Notes: a model not told the origin generated them from the letters alone. A stretch of 64,000 bases of DNA from Phylloscopus collybita (GCA_027886175.1 JAJNNQ010000013.1:7149501-7213500), one strand, 5' to 3'. Positions 1-14,430 are shown, counted from the stretch's first letter. Numbers and translations: made by a program.

Positions 1-3000
1 TGGTTCAACATTTATCACTTAAAGAGTAATTCATGTGCTAATATGCATAATCCAACAGCACAGTTTAATTGCAAGATCTTAGCACTACAGTTGAACGGCA
101 TTGTTTGGTTTAATTTCTCTTATTCTTTTACGGGCTCTAATTAGCCCCATGCAAATAACAGACTTTCTAGATGTTAGCAGCTCTGAAAGCCTTTAGCAAA
201 AGCTACTGGGGTCCAAATGTTTTGTTCTACTAAAAACACTAAGAGAACTTGAACATGTAATTACTTACACAAGTACTTCAAAATGGAAAGTGGTTTGGAG
301 TCAGGTTTTTTTAAATAACTATTTCAGGAAGTTAAAGCATTTTACAAAACAAAAAGTTATCATCCCTCAGGTCTGTCTCTGCAGTGAAGCCACCACCAGC
401 TACTGAAATGTTTGTGCTGGTATTTTCAAAATTTGGGGAGAGGGTATGGATTTCTCTTCTTGCTTTAGCATCCCTAAAAGGAATAGAAATTGAAAGTACA
501 CAAAATAAACCATCTGCTTATGAAAGGGCTGAGCAAGGGCTTTGGGTGCCCCAGTGGCCCAGATCATGTCTGGACTTTCCAGTCATGCCATGTGAGATGG
601 CATCTCGCTGTAGACATAAGATTTTTTTTTCCCCAAACAGAATAGTAGCATTGTCAAGACAATCTCAGTCCTGTCTAAAGCAAACAAACCTGCTTTAAGG
701 ATCCTAAATTCTATGCAAAATCACTTATCTAAAGTACATAGGGGCTTGGAAGCACTTGGGAGTGCTACTGATGCCTCTGGGCTTTTTCGAAGCATCCAAG
801 CAGCGTGTGAACGTGGTGGTTTGTTCTTTTGTCCTGTGAGACAATGAGATCCGAGATACTTTTGTACTACTTTTCTGTAGACTGACAGCAATCCTGGAGG
901 TAGCTGTGACTTGGATGTGGTGCTTCCTTGCCCTGAGAGAGAACAATGAGGGAGGACAACTGAGCGATCTGAGACAAGATGGATTTACTCTCCTCTGAAC
1001 TCCACAGCTCTTTCTTGCACCTAGCATGCTACAGACTCCTCATGCTACAGCACCAAGACAACTTCTCCCTTTCAGCCCCTCCGCTTCTGCCTGCGTGAGA
1101 AGCTGTGTACCAGGGAGGCACTGGCTGCATGCAGATCATGCAGGGCTCTCATTTCACCACCTGACACATAAAAGCAAAAAATAAAGAAGTCAGAAACATT
1201 ATCACCATGGAACTGTTCTGGGTGAACTTTGTCTGAGATTAAAACCAAACCAGGAGCATTTTCAGCATGGCAAGCATTTTCTTTAGCTTCCAGAAAAGAA
1301 AAACATGAGTCAACAGGCTAAAGAAATCTCAGAAACAGGTGGTGAGAGACGCTGTATGGAGTTCAGTATTTGTGCAGTTGCTCTGGTTCTTACATAGGCC
1401 TGTTTTAAATGAACCAAAATACCACTCTGTGTTTGTGGTTGACATATATATACTGCCTTACAAGCAATGGGCATCTACCATAGCTTTGCTGCAGTGATGT
1501 TTATTCATTTAATAAGACAGTATCTTAAATCTCCTCTCTATAACCATAAAGAAAATCAAAGTGTGGCCAAATTATTCTCCTCTCTACAACTTCTAAGAAA
1601 ATCAAAGTGGGACCAAATTAAGAATAAATCACAAAACCCCACCACATTCTTTTGGATTTGGTTGAGGGTTTTTTCTGGTTCTTCTGGACATCAAAGAGAA
1701 CAAAATTAGGAAAATCCTTGAGTCCAACTGCTTCTGTATCCCTCCTAATTGACCTGCACAGGAGTCTGTCTCTATATCACTTTCAAGCTGCTTTAGCTAA
1801 ATTGCTTCAGGATACAAGAGGTTAAAGCACCCTGCTGGGCAGAAATCTTCTACTTTAAAGGTCTAACAGCCTTTCCCTTAATCTGCAGAGTGGAGCTGTG
1901 ATCATACAACAAAGTCATGAGCTTGTTAATGCTAAAATGACAGATGTTATAACAACAGGATATTTATTAAGTTTCCCACTACCCTGCTGGGTTGTCAGAC
2001 CCCGATTTCTTTCTAAGACTGCTTTTTGGTTTTTAATAACCAAAAGTTAACAGAAGTCTGTTTCCAGCCTTCTAACAAGAAGTCACAGGAAAGGAAAATG
2101 ATGAAAAAGAAAACACTTATAAACTTTCTATCTCTGGCTCAGCTGGACTCCTGTTAAAGGAGGAGGCAGTTCTACAAATTCTGTCTTTCTGCCTCCATGT
2201 TATGGTATAGATTTGTTTTAGAGTAGGTATAGTTTTAACCTTTTACCTAAACACTATACAGCATTGCATGAAAAGTCAGAGTCCATTTGATTCTGAACTC
2301 CTAGAGACTTTAATATCTATTAATTATTCAGTGAAGCATTGCAAACTCTCTCGTGGTGGGTGTTTTTCCTCATTGCCAGATTAGAAAGCATCCAGCAGCC
2401 CTGCCTGGAGGATACCTACCTCTATGATCAGTGCTATGCTGGGAGGCAACAACCCCTGCCCCAGCAGGGCTTGGAAGTTACTGTGAAGAAAGCAGACAGC
2501 CTAGAAAAGCCACGTGCACAAGGAAACAAGAAATAACCAGGTTTAAGCAGCTATTTCTGCATAAATTGTATTTCAAGACTCATTCATGAGTTCTAAACTC
2601 AGTAAAGCGCTAATCCCAGAACAACTGGAGTGGCAGCCCAGTATCAGAGTTGTTACACCACTGGTGGTGCCATTGCTCATTGCTCCCTTTACACCTATGC
2701 CACATGCTCTGGATGTGGACGCCTTTCCTAGAGAGACAGGGGAAGTTTCAAACATTGAGGGGCAGTGCTGTGTGTGCATGTGTTGGTAGATGGGTGTTCT
2801 GTGACAGGAGCTGCTCAGAGCACAGATTACCTGGCCTGCACATGCCAGCTCATGGCAGTCATGCCCTCACTTCTCCCATGTGCTGTGGCCCTAAAATCAG
2901 TGCAACACAGCCAGGATCAGCCAGGAGCACACCCAGACCTCTCTGAGGAAGACTGTTGGTTTTCCATCCCTCAGGTTGGGTCAGTTTGGAATCCAGTCCA

Positions 3001-6000
3001 AGAGAGGATAGCTTCTTTCCTCAGCACAGCTGTAGTCCTGCTGGATGCTTCTTGAGATTTCTACAAGCCATTCCCTACCTCTATTTCCGAGGTCATCCTT
3101 AAACTGAAATTTCAGCTTTTGGGGAAAACTGAAGTCCCTATGGAGATAAATGAGACCCCTCAGAGAACCAGAGCTTCTACCATGGTCACATTTTCAAGTC
3201 TTAGCTAGTGCTTTGTATTTCTTTAATCACTATCTAGCAGAGTTTGAGGATGAAAAGCATGGCAGAGGTCAGAGCCCTGCATGTGCTACGAACAGAGAGC
3301 ACTTTTCACCTGTCAGAGTTCCCAATACAAGGCAGGCTCTTATATTCATAATCTACTTATCAGAGATGAAAAGTGAGGTGGAAAGCATGCTCTAAGGGGT
3401 CCTGTAATAATCATTACCATCCTATTCAATTTAGTTAGTGAAGATCTTGGACTTACCAAAAAGCACCTCAGTGAAATTTCAATGAATATGAAGTTTTCCT
3501 CCTCTATGTACGAGTGGCTCTGTTTGGGGTTAGTCACAGATGCAGAAATTAAAGAAAAAAAATCAAACCAACCAACCAGACAAAAAAACCACCAAAACCC
3601 AAGGGCCCAACTTTTCTTAAAAAAGGCTTGAAGTGTTGAGAATTAATCTAGCCTTATCTTCAGGCTAGATTCTTCCTCCATCCAGCTCAAGCTGGTTCAG
3701 AGTCTTGCACTCCTACTGAGCACAGGAAAACACAATGTCACTGGTTCAGCCAGCCAGCACAGGGCCCCTGAAGACGCTGTCACAGGACGGTACCCTGAAG
3801 CCAATTTGGTTAAGACATCCCCCTTCAAAAAGAATCTGTCAGAACCAAGTTCCTGTCAGAAACAAGTTGCTTGAAAAGTAGGATGGTCATATTTGGGTAA
3901 AACCCCCAACAAACTCTCACATTATTTAAAAGAAGGATCACATGTACTGGAAGGAGTAGCTGAATGATGTACAGTCCAGAATTGCATATCATGCTCTCCA
4001 CTCCTCCCCTACCATACTTTAACTGGCTGGATAAATCAGTGCCTAGGACAGGATCTAATCTGGTATTTATGGAATAAAGTCACCATCACATCACCAGTAT
4101 CTTGAAGGATTAGTTTTTCAGAATGCTATGTATAGTACAAGCCAAGATGCAACTTAGGAACAGATACATTTTTTATGTATCACTAAAGCAGCTTTTTCTT
4201 CGTGAAGTTCAAGCAAACATTTTTCCACCTTAATTTATTGCTGTGGTCCCTGTTTCTACAGCACATTCTACAGCTACTCAGAGCTCTGCAAAGTGCTGAA
4301 GTACTTGTTAGTGGCAAGTGACCTGCTACCAAAATTGTGTGGTTAGATCCACTTTTTATGAACTAACACGTACTCTCTTTTTAGCTGATATTAAAGAAAA
4401 ATAATACGTTAGCAAAAATTGGACAGATTTTTGAAAATAAAGTTTATTTCTATGCTCTGTGGATTAGAAACAAGGACACAGAATAAGTAAATAATTCCTT
4501 AAATGTTTTATCAGGAGAATTAATTATTTAATTTGAAAATATTCTTAGTAATATTAAAAAACACTCACATTTGAACTTTAAAGCATAGAAATATTTCTGT
4601 TACCTAGAGGAACTTTCAAACCTTCATCATCATTGAAATAAGTAAGATCTATTAAAAGATAGCTGGTTGCAGCAGTTGCAGACACACTGCACTGCATTAA
4701 CCTCAAATTTGCAGTTTAAGGTTAAGGTTTAGAGATAAAGGGGAAGGGGAAGATGGCAGCAGTCCATCCTTGTTTATCTTGTTTAATTTTTGTCCTAGCC
4801 CAGACCAATGACTTTTTCTCTCCAAACCACTGTTTCGAAAGGGGAACTCTCATGTTGCATAAGAGCCCTCCATATCTGACTTTAACTTAAGTCATTTGGA
4901 GAAATACTGCTCTATCAGGATTTTTGCCACTGCCAGCAACAAACCCCCATGCAGAGACATTATTTTTGCCAAGCTGCCGTCTCTTGCAGAGGGAGGCTAC
5001 TTCTCATATGCTCGGGTGTGAAACTAAACTGCTGCTACCTGATTTTCTACACCATTTCTCTAGCAGTGAGTTAAGCTTGGCACTTCACACTAACCTTTCC
5101 TGATGGAACAGCTGAGGCTGTGCTGGCTACCTTCTGTCTCAGAAAGATTAAGGTCTCAGCTTCAGCTGTGATCTGTTTAAACATGTTTTTCCACGTCTTT
5201 CACTAACTTGGATTTCCATGGACTCCAAGTGTAGGTCCCTCAGTAACAAGCTGTTAAGCACTGCAGAGCTACAAAGGAAAACCAAAGAAAACCATTACCC
5301 TCATTAAAGCAGCTGCAGGAGGGGGAAAATATAACCACTCCAAAATCAAAACCCGTACACACTCCATTGCTCATCTTTCTCCATTGATGCCATAATTTCA
5401 TTTGCTTCCTACTAACCAGAGTGACAACCATGGGAGATGTGACCTGCCTTTTTGATACTATCAGAGATGAAAGACGTTTTGGCAAAAATCTTTTAGATCA
5501 GATTTTCTATTCTTAAAGAGTAAATCTAAAAAACTCCAGTGTCTGCCCTACTGTTTTTCCATGCCACATGAATTATTGAATGCACATGCAGTAATAGTAA
5601 CTCAGGTAACTCTCTGGGAAGAGGACAGCAAATAAGAGCATCACAGAAAGCTACTGCAGAAGCTGTAGACTTGAGTATCTCACCAGCTTGCAGTAGAGAA
5701 ACATTGTTTTGACATTACCTTGCTGTTGTAGATACTTTTAGAAAGGGCACACCAAGTGCAGTGGCCTTCAAACTCTGGCACCTTTTTTTTTTCAGAGCAG
5801 CACACAGTGTTGCAAGGCAGCTGAGCTACACACTCTCCCCTTAGCTGTGTGGCTAAACTCCTCAGCATGAAGGGAATGGGAAAAGGGGGAAAAAATGCAA
5901 GTTTTCAATCAGTGTTGCTGAGATTTCCAATAACACACAGAGCTTGGGTGATGCTCTGGGCTTTTCACATACGGCCCGTGATGTCACGCTGCGGCTGTGA

Positions 6001-9000
6001 CATCAGCGCAGCTCTGACACAGGAGCTCTGCCCACGCAGCTTGACTCAATATTTAGTTCTGCAGTTTTCCTACTCCTTCAGAAAAAGATAACTGGGACAT
6101 TATGGTGCCAAGTGTCATTCCTCTTCCAAGCTCGAGCATATGTACCTAACACCTCCTTTTTAGCAATAACTTGCCGACTAACTCGTCAGTGTCTCTCTGC
6201 TGTGCTGCTGCAGCATGCAGGGAGGTTTTCAACAAACTGGAAACACACCTACCAAGGCTGGGTAATAATTATTGTGATTATTAAATACAGTTCTTTCCTT
6301 TTTTTTTGTTTTGAACAGCAATGTGAAGAGAAAATCACTTCAAACTAGCATGACACAGAAGTCTAAGACCTCTGCCAGTATGGATATTTAGGATGAACTA
6401 CTTGAGCCTAGATTTTACCTGGTACTTAAGCCCAACCCCTTCTAATACTCAGCTGGAAGCATGCAGAATCAACCCATCCATTTGGGTCAGAACCTTCCCA
6501 CATGCCCACAAAAATACAAGCAAAAATCATCACCCAAATTTTGCTAATTCACATAATCCCTTTCTCAAGGAAAAATGTGCTTGTCTGCAACTGACTGGGG
6601 AGGAGCCCAAGGCAGCACAGGATGAAATGGTGGACTGAGTCTCCAGTCAGTGCTGCCTAATGAAAAATCTTGAGAGTGTAGCAGTATGTGCAGCATTTAT
6701 CTGTGGGATTGTTGTTCACTCCTGAACTAGGGTATGAGCACCTAGCTCAGGTAAGCAGCAGTGACCCAGTTACCTGCAGACTCCCCGTGCTGTACTCGCT
6801 GCACCCTCAGCTACAGGGATCACATGGTAACATCAAACCAAGCAGTGAAGCTTGAATCCAGGTCTGCAGCAGGCCAGCAGCATCCACTTACACTCAGCAG
6901 ACACACTCTGAAGCACAGAAGACTGGCAGCAAGGAAATATCTCCCTCGGCTGAGGTCTTGCCTATACTGCAGAATGCAGTTGCCTATAGCACAGAATGCA
7001 ACTGGAGCAAGTGTGGGCCAACCCACGGAAAACCTAATCCAAGAAATTAAATGTAACAAATTCACCCAGGGAGTCCAGGGGAAGATGAGGACAGGCTTCA
7101 GCCCAGGCCAGCAACACAGGCACAAATGCAGGAAGCCCAGCAGGTTGCACATCCTGTTCCACAGCATCACCAGGGCTATTCTTAGCTGCAGGAGCTGGTG
7201 CAGGAGGGAAACGCTGGGAAGCCGACCAATGCTGTAACTAGAAACAGAGCTTGGGTGATGGGGGCTGGGGATTGTCATTCAGTCTCAGCTCTACTTTAAG
7301 GTCTGTGTTGATTGTCACAAAACAAACAAACGAAGAGGTGCTAAACCAAACCACCAATATATATAAATGCTAGCCAGAGTTTCAATGGCAAGGCTTTCAC
7401 GCCAGGTTTGGGATGCTAGCACAGATCAGCCTGAGAAGGTGCCTGCTGAAAAGTGCTTGTCCACCTGAAGTCAAACACTCCCATCCCACCCTTCTCCTGT
7501 GGCATTAGCTCCTCGAGTGGAAAAGCAGCAAGGAATTGTTCTGGGAGTTGGATCTGGTGCTTGTGGTCAGGCAACCATCCAGGGCAGGAGGTCTAGGAGT
7601 GACATGGGGGAAGGTACATGTAGCAAAAGTAAGCTATACACCTGAAGCTTCCCTTCCTGCTAATTTAAAATTCCCTCACCAGCATGTCTCAAAAAAAAGG
7701 GTGTTCATAGTAAGCTCAAATCACATCTTTGCATGAAGAGGTAGAAGCAGTTTTGGAAAATGGCCTAACTCAAGCTCACATGCAGTGCTTACAGCACAAC
7801 CAAGCATACCCTCCTGCACACATAATTAATAATGTGGAATCACTGTTCCCTCTTGAAGTAGAAAATGGAGCTGCTGAAGGGCTCCAAAACGAACTTATCA
7901 CTGCAAGCTTATTAACAGCTCAAGGCGTTGGTCACCATCCTGCCCTCCTCACTATAGTGCTGGCAGCTGCAGTCAGTCCTTTTCTCCCAAAGAACTGTGC
8001 AAACTGCAGTGTTTCTGAATTGAAACAAATGAAGCCAAAAAGCACCAGAGCATCTTCTGCTCTAAAGCAGCCTTCTTCCAAAGACATCGATAAAACAGAA
8101 TAGAGTCCTATTAGGAAGTCTTTCTTATTGACCTTGTGTCAGATATTTAACTATGGCCAATTAATAGGTCAAGATTTTTTTATTCTTTTCAAAAGCTGTT
8201 TTCCTTCGAGATAAAAAAATGCCTTTTGCATAATTAACACTTCACAATACTAGAACTGAGCAATGATTTTTTTAATTGCACCTGGAACCCAGACAGTTGG
8301 AGGCCAGGACTTTAAAACCCATTTACTAACCTCCACCTCCTCTATTTATGCTCTTTTCATCTCTTTTTGATGTTCTGGAAGATGGTGAATGTGCATTTCT
8401 ACTAGTTAGATTCCTTCCTGGGAGCTGATCTGAGAAAGAAATCCCAACTAAATGTATTTGATAGTCAAGAGCTCCATTTATTTTCTCAGCACTTTAAGAC
8501 TTAAAAAAAAAAAATTAAAAAAAGAATTCTTTATTTTAAAAAAAGGCAAAAAGAAATACCATCAATGAGCAAGCTATGCCAATTATATTTTCACATTGTT
8601 CGGAAACAGGATCCAGGATATGAAAAAAAAAAAGAAGCCAAATTAATCCCATGTGCTTTTTGGAGACATACAGATGAAAGATATTTTTCAGCTTTGTGGT
8701 TTTGCTTTTCAACTAGTTAGACAACACGGTGAGTGCAAAAAATATAAATGTGAGCCTGCAAAAACATGGTGCTGTACCTCACACGCAGCTAACCACACAA
8801 AGCAAAGGTCACAAGGAATAATCAGGCCTTCTGTTATCAGCAAAGCTACGTTTGATTTGGAAAATTGTCAACTCTGGCTTTAGCTCAGGCAAATGGAGCA
8901 TCCACCTCTTTCTGTCTAGCAGAGGAAGAAAAGCCAAAGATACTGTGGACCTGAACCCATAAATGCATACCTAAAAAGGGTGTAACTGATGCTATGCTAT

Positions 9001-10600
9001 GGAACTAAAATAGTCAGAGCATATTTATATGCTTTTAAATATAGTTAGCAGTATTTCCCATTCCCTCCATGTGGAACTCGGAACATCTAGTTACAAAATT
9101 CACCCCCTCCATCCCCCCTGGTCTCTCCATAGCTGAAGAGATTAGAAAGTGCAGTCAAAGCAGGGGGCAAAGGAAGGAAAATGGCAAGAATCTTTATTCC
9201 TTCTCCCCAAACTCCATCAGGCAGTGTTTAATAAATTCAGATGGCCTGATTTCAGAAGCTAAAAGCAACGTCAGTTTAGCTAAACTTGTTAACAAATCTT
9301 AGGAAACTCAGTGGGGTTTTTTTTTCCCTTTCTTTTTAGAGAACGGGGAAAAGGAATAAACCCTGAAATTATACCAAACTGACAGTATTTCTACAGCAAA
9401 TTTAGAGACACCATAGCAGTCCTGATTTTAATACATCAAAAACATCTAGGTACTTTTTTTCTTTAAAAGCCAGGCCAACACTGGCAGAAGCTTTGGACTC
9501 ACTCCCACAAGTAATTCCTGGCGTGCAAGTAAGTACTCGTCAGCCCAATGAAACTATTTAAGAATACAGAAATTTTCAGGACTGAGCCCTTGCCGTGACT
9601 TTTGGGGAGACACAAGTTGGGGCTGGTTCTTTTACATAACTCTGTGTATGTCCATACCGCACCACTGCGATGTGGCAACTTCAGATATTACCAAAGCCCA
9701 CACCGGGTGTTGAAAGCAGTTGAGCTGCAATTATTAGGGGTTCCACAGAAACAATTTACTCTGCTGAAAAGGAAGACTGATGGTACTGTGGCTAGCTTAC
9801 TGAGTGTCTGAATTAGCTCTGCACTGCACCTTAGGTGCAGATATAATCTAGGAAGTGATTCTAAAATAGCATGTTCCTGGATGAGACATGTAGCAAGGGT
9901 AAAATATTTCATCCAGTGATGTTAGGTACATTTCTGACACATTTAATCAGAAGCCTAAACAATCTAGACACTGAAGTACAAACTTATTTTTCCTTAAAAT
10001 CAGTGTTCCATAATTGTTTTTATTTTAAAAATTCAGGGAGGTGATATACAATACAATTCGCTCCCCACCACTGCAGTGATCACTTACATGAGATTCACTA
10101 GTTTCATGCTTTGTGGAAAAAAAAATAAAGAGAGACTGTGCAGTGCTTTTGAATGCTCTCAGTATTCTTAAACTGTGATCTTCAGAACAAATCAAGTCTG
10201 TATAACTCCAGACAGATCAAGTTAAAAAAAAAAATTGAGCTATTTCACAAGCTAGCGGGCTACAGTCAGGTCTCCTTCAGTCAGAACAGAGAAATTGTGT
10301 TCCTGCTGCTGCACAGCCACCACCTTGACCTCACTCTATGCTTTCAGAGAGTTTACCAGCAAGGGCTAAGGAGACTGTTGAGGGCCCTGGAAACAGCAGC
10401 TGGTGCTGCATGTGCAGCACGGCACATGACAGAGAGGCCACACAACTCCCCCTCCTGCCCCCATCATGATCATCACCCTCGTCACTGTCACCTCTGCATC
10501 CTGTCCTGGTACTTAAAATAATGAGGGGGAGAGCTTTTTGTCATTTTAGCTAGCCATTGCCTGCAATGGACACAGAAATAGAAAAATATTACTTCTGGCA
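1..10600. other. Non-coding region beyond the SLC30A1 3' end
   Basis: No reading frame here looks like a conserved protein. RD3, expected on this side from mammalian gene order, was looked for and not found. Apart from the cluster near 6 kb, I saw only short A runs (8500-8540), a CCAA-type tract near 3570 and AT-rich unique sequence. Confidence 0.6.
5979..6048. promoter_or_regulatory. CRE-like inverted pair with nearby AP-1 site
   Basis: TGATGTCAC at 5979-5987 and its exact inverse GTGACATCA at 5997-6005 flank a 9-bp GC-rich spacer, and a perfect AP-1 core TGACTCA follows at 6042-6048. Local CpG content is above the surroundings. This looks like an enhancer or small promoter; no gene is visible beside it. 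Confidence 0.35.

Positions 10601-10601
<1 letters not shown>

Positions 10602-10686
<85 letters not shown>
10602..10686. repeat. A34 run joined to a (TA)25 microsatellite
   Basis: 34 A residues (10602-10635) run directly into about 25 TA units. It is a length-variable tract. The reading frame through it, all Lys then Ile-Tyr, is an artefact. It may lie in or just beyond the SLC30A1 3' UTR. Confidence 0.95.
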
Positions 10687-10689
<3 letters not shown>

Positions 10690-12656
10690 CGTTTGGAATG
10701 GAATTAGTGACTACAACTCCCTCTGTTCAGATGCTTTTACTGAGACTATTACCAATGATGGTGTTATGACTTACTAGTTGCCCTCTTTTTGTAAGAGCAA
10801 CAGGAGAGAAGGCAATCAGACTTCTCAGTGCTACCATAGTTTGATTTGTTGGTATTTTTTAAAATAAACTAAAGAACAGTAGTTCTATGGCGCGTTAGTG
10901 ATATATGGCAGAACCTTAACAATTCATACTAATGCCTGAGATGAATTTTAAACTAGTGATGAAATAATTAGTGAAAGTTTACCACAGAAGCAAGGATACA
11001 CATTAAAAAAAAGTACTTTGTTCATTTCAAAATTTACTTGGTTAATACTCTGTAGTATAGTAGCAGTGGTAGCATACTCAGCAAACGTAGTCTCATACAA
11101 GATCTCATTTAACAGTCAACTCTAGATCATATACAGGTAACAGAAAAAAGAGTTAAGATAATTCAGAAAAAACAAAAACATATATAAATACTATATTAAC
11201 ACATTTAAGTTAGTTTATGAGACTATACAACAAGCATAAACACAGAAAAAGGTGAGCAATGGTGGTGGCTGCGAAGCACCAACATCCCAAGCCAGCACCA
11301 AGCCCAGCCCACCCATCTACAGCCCACAGCCTCCTGCAGATGCATCTGAGCAGCCAGGGAGCAAAACCCCTGGCAGTGCAGCCTGTGCTGGGGCTCCCTG
11401 GAAGCGGAGCCAGCACCTGCACCTTCCCTGTGCTTTGGCACTCAGCGTGGCCAGGGCATGGCGTGAGACAGGGGGCTGCTCTTGGCTCTGCAGACTGCAC
11501 AGTTAATGCACAACACTGGTAATCCACCCATGGACAATCGAGAGTTGACTGCAATGCTCTGCTGAGAGCTTGGGTAAGACCACTGACATGACTTGGGCCA
11601 ATCCAGGACCGATGAGCAGCAGGACTGTTTTTTGTACTATTTAGGAGCAATTATGATGCAAGACACAAATCAGAAATGCAAACTAGAGAGGTGTTCTGTA
11701 TCTGGAGGCACAGCTACATTCTCTTCACTAACAAAACATTCTTTTTTTAAAAAAATCTATATTTAAATACTGTTAAAAACCAGAAAACCACAGCATCAAA
11801 GAATTTCGTAAGGCCAAAACTATACTCAGTTCCCTCTGGTTGTGCCTAGGTATTGCAATACATTTGTAGAAGTAGTAAATGCCAGGTAATCTAGTATCTT
11901 ATCCTCTTTCCAGTGCCTTCCAGTAACAGATCTCAGAGCTCTTCACACAATAGTTAAGCCTCACAACACCCCTGTGAGGTAGGTATTATCCCCATTTGAA
12001 GACAGGGAAACTGAGGCAAAGTGTTTATCATGTCCAGAGTCATAGAGCAAAGAATGGAAGATCTGAGTTGTTTTCCAGTTTTGCACACAGGAGCAATCCA
12101 TTAATCACAAGACATTAGTTCCCATACATAATGTGAGAGTGGATCAAAAGGGCAGGTTTTTAGATTAGATTTCTTGTATGTTTTATCTTTCAACTCTCAT
12201 CTCATCTCTGCCACATTCACAGAGTCCACAGAGCATTTTCCTTTCCTAAGGTGTAAGTTGACAGCACACTGTAACAGCTTCTTTAGAGCCAGTTTTCAGT
12301 TAACTGAGTCAAGATTTTAAACCATAGATTTAGATACTGAGTAAGTGAAATTATGTGATACATAAACATCTCAAAGTGCAAAACACAGTGAATGATATCT
12401 TACTCCTTGCACCACTTCCTCAAAAGTCAGTGGAGGGCTCCTGAGGACATGGTGGGGGACCAGGGCTGAAGTCACTGCAAGTGTTTACAGACACTCAGCT
12501 AGAAGCAAAATGCACCATTACCTTACTGGTTGGGGAGCTGCTGTCTGTGCTTGGAAGCAGGAGTTACACTGTCAGTGCTTGGCAGACCTTCCCCAACAGA
12601 GCACTTATAGACAGAACTAATTATTTTGTCTTAATAAACTCAGCATCAGCTAAATA
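10687..12656. other. Possible distal SLC30A1 3' UTR or intergenic
   Basis: AT-rich sequence with one GC-richer island at 11250-11560, whose open frames on both strands look like composition artefacts. The MIR-like SINE lies in the middle. Confidence 0.4.
11935..12075 (+). mobile_element. Ancient MIR-like SINE fragment
   Basis: The segment reads CTCACAACACCCCTGTGAGG, then TAGGTATTATCCCCATTT and GGGAAACTGAGGCAAAG, which is the conserved core and 3' part of amniote MIR/CORE-SINEs. The 3' part (a TCATAGAGCAAAG stretch) is more diverged. The element is recognised from memory of the consensus. Confidence 0.75.
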
Positions 12657-13519
12657 TTTATTCATAGCACTGTTGAGTCAAGGGTTCTTCAAACCTCAAA
12701 GATTTTTATGACCAGACATAACTTGGAAGTAACGGAAAACAGCAGAAAATCCATAAAATGTAAAAGTCTGTGTTACTTTATCGACCACCCTCATGTCTTG
12801 ATCACAAAGCAGTATACAGTAGCTTGAACTGCCATTCTGACAGAAAAACACACTCTTTCACATCTGTTGTTTTCAATTACCTTGCTACCTTACCAGAAGA
12901 GGGGAAAATTTCTGACAATCACATGATGTTGTCTTTAAATTATGCTGTGCAATAAATTTATTAGAAAAGCCTTACATTTTTTCTTATTATTACATAGCTT
13001 TAAGAAAAATATGTGAAACTGCAAAGTGGTTTCCAGTTTTTAGTAGTTATATCTTTTAAAATGTTTTATGAGCTTTGGTTTTCTTAGGGCTTCTAAATAA
13101 ACAATATATTAAGATATCTACAAATCAAATATTAAAGGAAAAAGTAGGTCCAAGAAATCTGTAACACAAATTGAGTTCCTACATGCTTGTCTCTCAAATA
13201 TCTTTTCACTGGAAAAAGGTATCTTAATTTGAAGCACAGCAAAAAGTGTCTCTGCTGAAATGTTGAAACTGGTTTTCTGAACTGTTACAGCATGAATGCA
13301 CTTTCTGTTTCTGTCAAACAAAGTCAACACAAACACATTGTATCATGACGGTGACATTATATTCTTTAAAACAAGCATTCTATATTTAGCAATATGACAA
13401 GAACAAGGACTTCAGCAATTACACTATTTGGCAAAATTGCATCTCAAACGTCTGTCTCTTCCTCTTGCAACACAGCTGTTGACAAAGTCTCCACAACCCA
13501 GGTAGCACCCTTCAGGGAG
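12657..13519 (-). other. SLC30A1: Probable start of SLC30A1 3' UTR, with two polyadenylation signals
   Basis: Non-coding AT-rich sequence follows the stop codon. Canonical AATAAA hexamers on the minus strand lie at 12962-12957 and 12662-12657. Neither has an obvious GU-rich downstream element, and mammalian SLC30A1 has a 3' UTR of several kilobases, so transcription may continue much further; another AATAAA lies at 10024-10019. The true end is not decided by the sequence. Confidence 0.4.
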
Positions 13520-14430
13520 TTACAAAGACGACTCAAACTGCTCGTTTTGATCGGTGTTTGCCTCCAGCTTCACTGAAGGGATGCTCTCCGACTTAGTCCT
13601 CCTCGTTTTCGGAAATTCAATGACAACTTCTGAACAAGAAATACTAAGTGACGAGGACTTCTCTGTCTTCTTTGCGGTACAATCTTCTCTTGTTCCGCAG
13701 CACTGCTTCAAAGCACACTGAGTCCTGCAAGGCAACTCGCATTTCCCTCTCCCTGACTCAGAGCCAACGCTGGCAAACTCGGGCTGAATGGTAGTTGCGT
13801 GAATCCCTTCGTCGTGAAAGATCTCTTTGATGCGCTTGGCCACCATCATGTAAGTGGAAGGGTCAGGACACTTGATGTGAGCAGTGCCAATGATCCGACT
13901 GCCTGCCAGCTGCCAAATGTGTAACTCGTGGATCGCTTCGACTCCTTCGAGGGTACGTAACTTTGAGTTCAAAGAATGGACATCTATTTGTTTGGGAACA
14001 GTCTGTAGGAGGATGAGGGCTGACTCCCTAAGTAACGGGTAAGTTGTGTAGAGGAGTATACAGACCATAATCAAACAGAGGACAGGATCTAAATACAACA
14101 ACCAGCAAGGACCAGCCACCGTAATGCTCTCTTGCTCGGACCTGTTAGCTCTGCCAAGTGCTTGGGATAAAGTAGCGTTTTCCATGCAATGATTATTGAC
14201 ACATGGATTAAAGCAAGGCCCGTCTTCAGGGCAGGGATTCCACAAGCCATAAAAGAGCAAGGCATTCACTACCACAATTACTGAACCTAAGGCATCTCCA
14301 AAAACATGCAGAAAAACTCCACGCATGTTAAGTTGTGCACTAGAGTCTTCTTCAACCTCCTCTTCATCCAAAGGATAATGGCCAGCATTCCCATTCACTT
14401 GTACGTCACTCATATCATCTTTCGTATCAC
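13520..14430 (-). CDS. SLC30A1: SLC30A1 coding exon 2
   Basis: The acceptor is TTCTTCTCAG|GTGATACG on the minus strand. The exon completes the split Gly codon and encodes residues 213-514: an acidic linker, TM5 and TM6, the regulatory C-terminal domain and the Cys-rich tail. It stops with TAA at 13522-13520. The reading frame is intact. Confidence 0.96.

Noticed and set aside
6761..7278. Overlapping 150-codon frames on both strands
   Set aside because: They mirror each other across the same moderately GC-rich DNA, with no homology or splice context.
10557..10769. Reading frame with poly-Lys and Ile-Tyr repeats
   Set aside because: Direct translation of the A34(TA)25 microsatellite.
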